Positions 61,169-64,000 of a DNA stretch of 64,000 nucleotides are shown in pieces. Origin of the DNA: an uncultured Bacilli bacterium. Lineage in GTDB: Bacteria > Bacillota_I > Bacilli_A > RF39 > UBA660. The stretch is from NCBI GenBank assembly GCA_934157235.1, contig CAKPHH010000001.1:1-64000 (forward strand), in the 5' to 3' direction. The number at the start of each line of letters is the position of its first letter. The stretch's first letter is position 1. Under the pieces are notes generated by a model. It saw only the letters and a program-made list of their open reading frames with translations, was not told the origin of the DNA and did not search any database. Both the position numbers and the translations under genes were made by a program.

Positions 61169-63319
61169 ATGAAAAAGAAGAAGGGAAATAATATACGCTA
61201 CTCAAGAGCAATAATATTTGTTTCTCTTCTTTTGTTTGCTCTAATGATTGGAAGAGTTACTCAATTAGCTTTATCTAAAAAAATAGATGGCGTTAATCTA
61301 AAAGAACTTGCTAGTAGAAGAACAACCCGAACGCAAGTCCTTAGTGCTAGACGTGGTAACATCTACTCAAATGATGGCGAAGTGCTTGCTCAAAACGTTT
61401 CTGCATACAAATTAATTGCCTATCTTGATCCAAAAAGAACAACTAACAAAAAGAAACCTCAACACGTTATTGAAAAAGAAAAAACTGCTGAAGCTCTTGC
61501 TCCAATTCTTGGTATGGAAAAAGATGAGATTTTAAAATACTTAAATAAAGAAAATGTTTATCAAACAGAATTTGGTGTTAAAGGAAAAAATCTAACAGAA
61601 TTAGTCAAAAAACAAATAGAAGACTTAAATCTACCAGGACTAGATTTTATAGAAAGTTTTAAAAGATATTACCCAAAAGGAGAATTTGCATCATACACAA
61701 TCGGTTATGCAAAAACTAATATAGATGAAGAAACTGGTAAAGAAACTATAAAAGGTGAAATGGGTATTGAAAAGTCTTATGAAAGTGTCTTAAAAGGTGA
61801 AGATGGTTACATTACTTATCAAAAAGACTTAAAAGGCTATCAAATTCCCAATACTCCAGTTCTAAAAAAAGAAGCCACTCAAGGTAAAGATATTTATTTA
61901 ACTATTGAAAGTAACGTTCAATTCTTTATAGAACAGGCCTTAAAAAACGCTGCTAATAACTATAGCTTTGAATGGTTCCATATTACCATACTAGATGCAA
62001 AAACAGGAGCTGTTTTAGGAACAGCAACATCTCCATCATTCGATCCAAATACTAGAAATATAAGTAACTATCTTGATATGTTAGTTGCTTCCCCTTATGA
62101 ACCAGGTAGTACTATGAAAACCTTTACTTATATGGCCGCTATGGAAAATGGTGTTTATGATGGTTCTGAAACTTATCGTTCTGGAACTTATGTTACTACC
62201 GATGGAACTGAAATAGGTGACTGGGACCGTAATGGTTGGGGAACAATTACCTTTGATCATGGTTACGCTATGAGTAGTAATACCGCAATAATTAATATGA
62301 TAGAACGTCATATGGATAGTATGATGTTAAGACAATATTTCAAAAAACTTGGTTTTGGTAAAAAGACTGGTCTAAATTTACCAAATGAAAGTGCCGGAAA
62401 AATTAACTTCAAGTATGAAACAGAGGTATACAATGCTGGATTTGGTCAAGGTATTACTACAACTCCAATTCAAAATGTTCAGGCACTAACTTCTTTAACT
62501 AACGATGGAATCATGTTAAAGCCATATATAGTATCAAAAATAGTTGACCCTGAAACGAATGAAGTAATTTTAGAAAATAAAAGAAATGAACTAGAAAGAG
62601 TAGCTTCCACTATGACCGTGCAAAAAATGCTTCAATTAATGGATGACTGCGTTAATATATCTGGTAATACTGGTACTTGGTTTAGAATTAACTCTGGAGA
62701 ATTAATTGGTAAAACTGGAACTTCACAAATCGCCAGTAATAATGGTTCAGGATATTTAGCTGGTAAAGAAAATGTTATTACCTCTTTCTCTGGAATTTAT
62801 CCAAAAAGTGATCCACAATATATAATTTATGTATCAGCCCAACGTCCCACAAATGGTAATATGAAAACAATCTCTAGTGCCGTAAAAGAAATTGTCAATA
62901 ACTTATCTAAATACTATGGTACCGAAGCCAAACCTTCTGATACTAATAAAGCTAAAGAATTTAAACTAGATAACTATGTTAACAAAAAAGTAGAGTCAGC
63001 CAAAACAACTCTAGATAGTCTAGGTATTAAATATACCATAATTGGAAATGGTACAAAAATAACTAAACAATATCCCGAGAAAAATGATATTATAACTCAG
63101 GCAGACACTCTATACTTAATAACAAATGATTCCGAGTTAAAAGTACCAAATGTCTCTGGACTTTCTTCCAAAACGGCCAAAACACTACTGGAAAAATTAG
63201 GCATTAAGGTAAATTTAAATGGCGTTGGCTACGTAACTGAACAATCTATTCCAGAAGGTACCAAAATAACAAAAGGTTTAGAAATAACTCTTACTCTAAA
63301 TCCTAAATTTTCTGCATAA
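61169..63319 (+). CDS. pbpB: Division-type class B penicillin-binding protein with two PASTA domains
   Basis: The 716-residue transpeptidase has a membrane anchor (14-36), a dimerisation domain, and the transpeptidase domain with S314-T-M-K317, SSN (369-371) and KTGTS. Two C-terminal PASTA domains (from FKLDNYVNKKVESAKTTL and LKVPNVSGLSSKTAKTLL) follow. It corresponds to Bacillus Pbp2B/SpoVD, acting with FtsW at the septum. The start is ATG 61169 after TAGGAGTGAT. Confidence 0.92.
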   Translation: MKKKKGNNIRYSRAIIFVSLLLFALMIGRVTQLALSKKIDGVNLKELASRRTTRTQVLSARRGNIYSNDGEVLAQNVSAYKLIAYLDPKRTTNKKKPQHVIEKEKTAEALAPILGMEKDEILKYLNKENVYQTEFGVKGKNLTELVKKQIEDLNLPGLDFIESFKRYYPKGEFASYTIGYAKTNIDEETGKETIKGEMGIEKSYESVLKGEDGYITYQKDLKGYQIPNTPVLKKEATQGKDIYLTIESNVQFFIEQALKNAANNYSFEWFHITILDAKTGAVLGTATSPSFDPNTRNISNYLDMLVASPYEPGSTMKTFTYMAAMENGVYDGSETYRSGTYVTTDGTEIGDWDRNGWGTITFDHGYAMSSNTAIINMIERHMDSMMLRQYFKKLGFGKKTGLNLPNESAGKINFKYETEVYNAGFGQGITTTPIQNVQALTSLTNDGIMLKPYIVSKIVDPETNEVILENKRNELERVASTMTVQKMLQLMDDCVNISGNTGTWFRINSGELIGKTGTSQIASNNGSGYLAGKENVITSFSGIYPKSDPQYIIYVSAQRPTNGNMKTISSAVKEIVNNLSKYYGTEAKPSDTNKAKEFKLDNYVNKKVESAKTTLDSLGIKYTIIGNGTKITKQYPEKNDIITQADTLYLITNDSELKVPNVSGLSSKTAKTLLEKLGIKVNLNGVGYVTEQSIPEGTKITKGLEITLTLNPKFSA

Positions 63320-63329
63320 AGGTGAGAAT

Positions 63330-64000
63330 ATGTCCGAAGAAAGAATGGATAAATATATTAATATTATTAGTATAATTGTTGTTATAATGGTTGCAATATT
63401 CTTAATAGTCTTTAAAATAGCCCCTGATTTAAAAAAGATAAAAGGTAGTAGTGATAATTTTATAGACTATGATAACATTGATACAGTCATTGGAATAAAA
63501 ACACCAACTAACATTAATTTTTTGCTAGTAATTGAAAAGGAAAAGGTAACTAACATCTTATTTTTATCAAGTGGTGCTTTATGCCTATACAATCAAGATA
63601 TTGAAAATAAATCTCTAGATACTGCTTTAAAAACAATAACAACAACGCTAAAAGAACAGGATGTTATTGGTCTAACTATTACAGAATATCCTCATAACAA
63701 ATTATATAAAAAGGCAAAAGAAATTTTAATTAAAAATCTAACTCTTGAGGAAAATACTAATACTTATCAGTCTTTAGCAAAAAGTTTATCTATCCAAACT
63801 TATGAAGATAATCTTGAACAATTAAAAACTCTCGAAAGTTATTCTAAAAATTTAATTCGAGAATATAAAAATGCAAAAACTCTAGAAGAACTTACTAAAA
63901 AGGATACTGATGATAACAAGAAAGAAAACAAGACTACTTCTAATAGTACTATGAGAGAAGCTGCTGATCATGTCTATCAAAAACTATCTACTTATGCCAA
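63330..64000 (+). CDS. Membrane-anchored protein, 5' part only (cut by window end)
   Basis: An open frame of 223 codons runs from ATG 63330 to the window edge without a stop. AAAGGTGAG precedes the ATG. It has one membrane helix (residues 10-30: IINIISIIVVIMVAIFLIVFKI, in part), then an extracellular Lys/Thr/Glu/Asn-rich helical part. No family is recognised. It lies 11 bases after the PBP, where mraY or a LytR-CpsA-type gene would be expected in this cluster; a LytR-CpsA-Psr-like sensor fragment is possible but unsupported. Confidence 0.6.
   Translation, partial: MSEERMDKYINIISIIVVIMVAIFLIVFKIAPDLKKIKGSSDNFIDYDNIDTVIGIKTPTNINFLLVIEKEKVTNILFLSSGALCLYNQDIENKSLDTALKTITTTLKEQDVIGLTITEYPHNKLYKKAKEILIKNLTLEENTNTYQSLAKSLSIQTYEDNLEQLKTLESYSKNLIREYKNAKTLEELTKKDTDDNKKENKTTSNSTMREAADHVYQKLSTYA

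Noticed and set aside
1..64000. CRISPR array
   Set aside because: No set of regularly spaced repeats was seen; the repeats noted are two-copy direct repeats or gene duplications.
1..64000. Mycoplasma-type code (TGA as Trp), given the AT-rich content and small proteins
   Set aside because: Genes such as rnpM and the EIIB-like gene end in TGA and Trp is TGG throughout, so the standard bacterial code applies.

Overview
The window is AT-rich, bacterial and uses the standard code: TGA ends several genes and TGG encodes Trp. PolC, a T-box before thrS, MraZ, the rpsO-pnp-ylxY and rimP-nusA-rnpM-infB-rbfA orders, and WXG100-type proteins place it in low-GC Firmicutes. It is probably an uncultured gut member of the Bacilli (RF39/Erysipelotrichia-like); that placement is inference. 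Two CotY/CotZ-type Cys-rich proteins, a YjcZ-type miniprotein and a KinB-like kinase suggest spore formation or descent from a spore former.

Layout. 1-2.2 kb: end of a tRNA-Ala, a PrsW-type protease and a GT4 glycosyltransferase. 2.2-5.2 kb: an accessory insert between 59-bp direct repeats that copy the 3' end and terminator of the glycosyltransferase gene. It holds a pilin-like protein whose last 40 codons look like the variable region of a diversity-generating retroelement (DGR), plus an internally deleted IS1634-type insertion sequence. 5.3-9.2 kb: a five-gene type VIIb-secretion-like cargo operon (WXG100, large secreted or surface protein, DUF4176). 9.3-19.6 kb: RodA, CotZ-like pair, orphan EIIB-like protein, histidine kinase, RluB, ferredoxin, and a membrane/transglutaminase operon. 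19.6-31.8 kb: PolC, a VanY-TruB fusion, a Ca2+/Na+ antiporter, and the translation/transcription operon with a shortened RimP. 31.9-43.8 kb: NERD-HRDC protein, FNT channel, CPBP protease, rpsO-pnp-ylxY, short-armed SMC, deformylase. 43.9-49.7 kb: YjcZ-like, FtsW, phospholipase-C-like, a second pilin-like protein, stand-alone GdpP-like DHH protein, ComEA. 49.6-54.8 kb: ComEC, followed by a DUF1016 nuclease and an unknown gene, then a second copy of the comEC 3' end. 54.8-64 kb: DnaI, M23 peptidase, T-box/MBL/thrS, and the start of the division cluster (mraZ-rsmH-ftsL-pbp).

Two themes stand out. First, two accessory inserts each lie between duplicated 3' ends of a host gene, leaving the host gene intact. 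That is the footprint expected of single-crossover (Campbell-type) integration, which is plausible in a cell encoding ComEA/ComEC. Second, one insert carries a prepilin-type protein ending in a GC-rich, Tyr/Asp/Asn-rich C-type-lectin-like tail typical of DGR targets, with no reverse transcriptase or template repeat nearby. A diversified pilus-tip or pseudopilin adhesin written in trans is the most exciting reading of this window.
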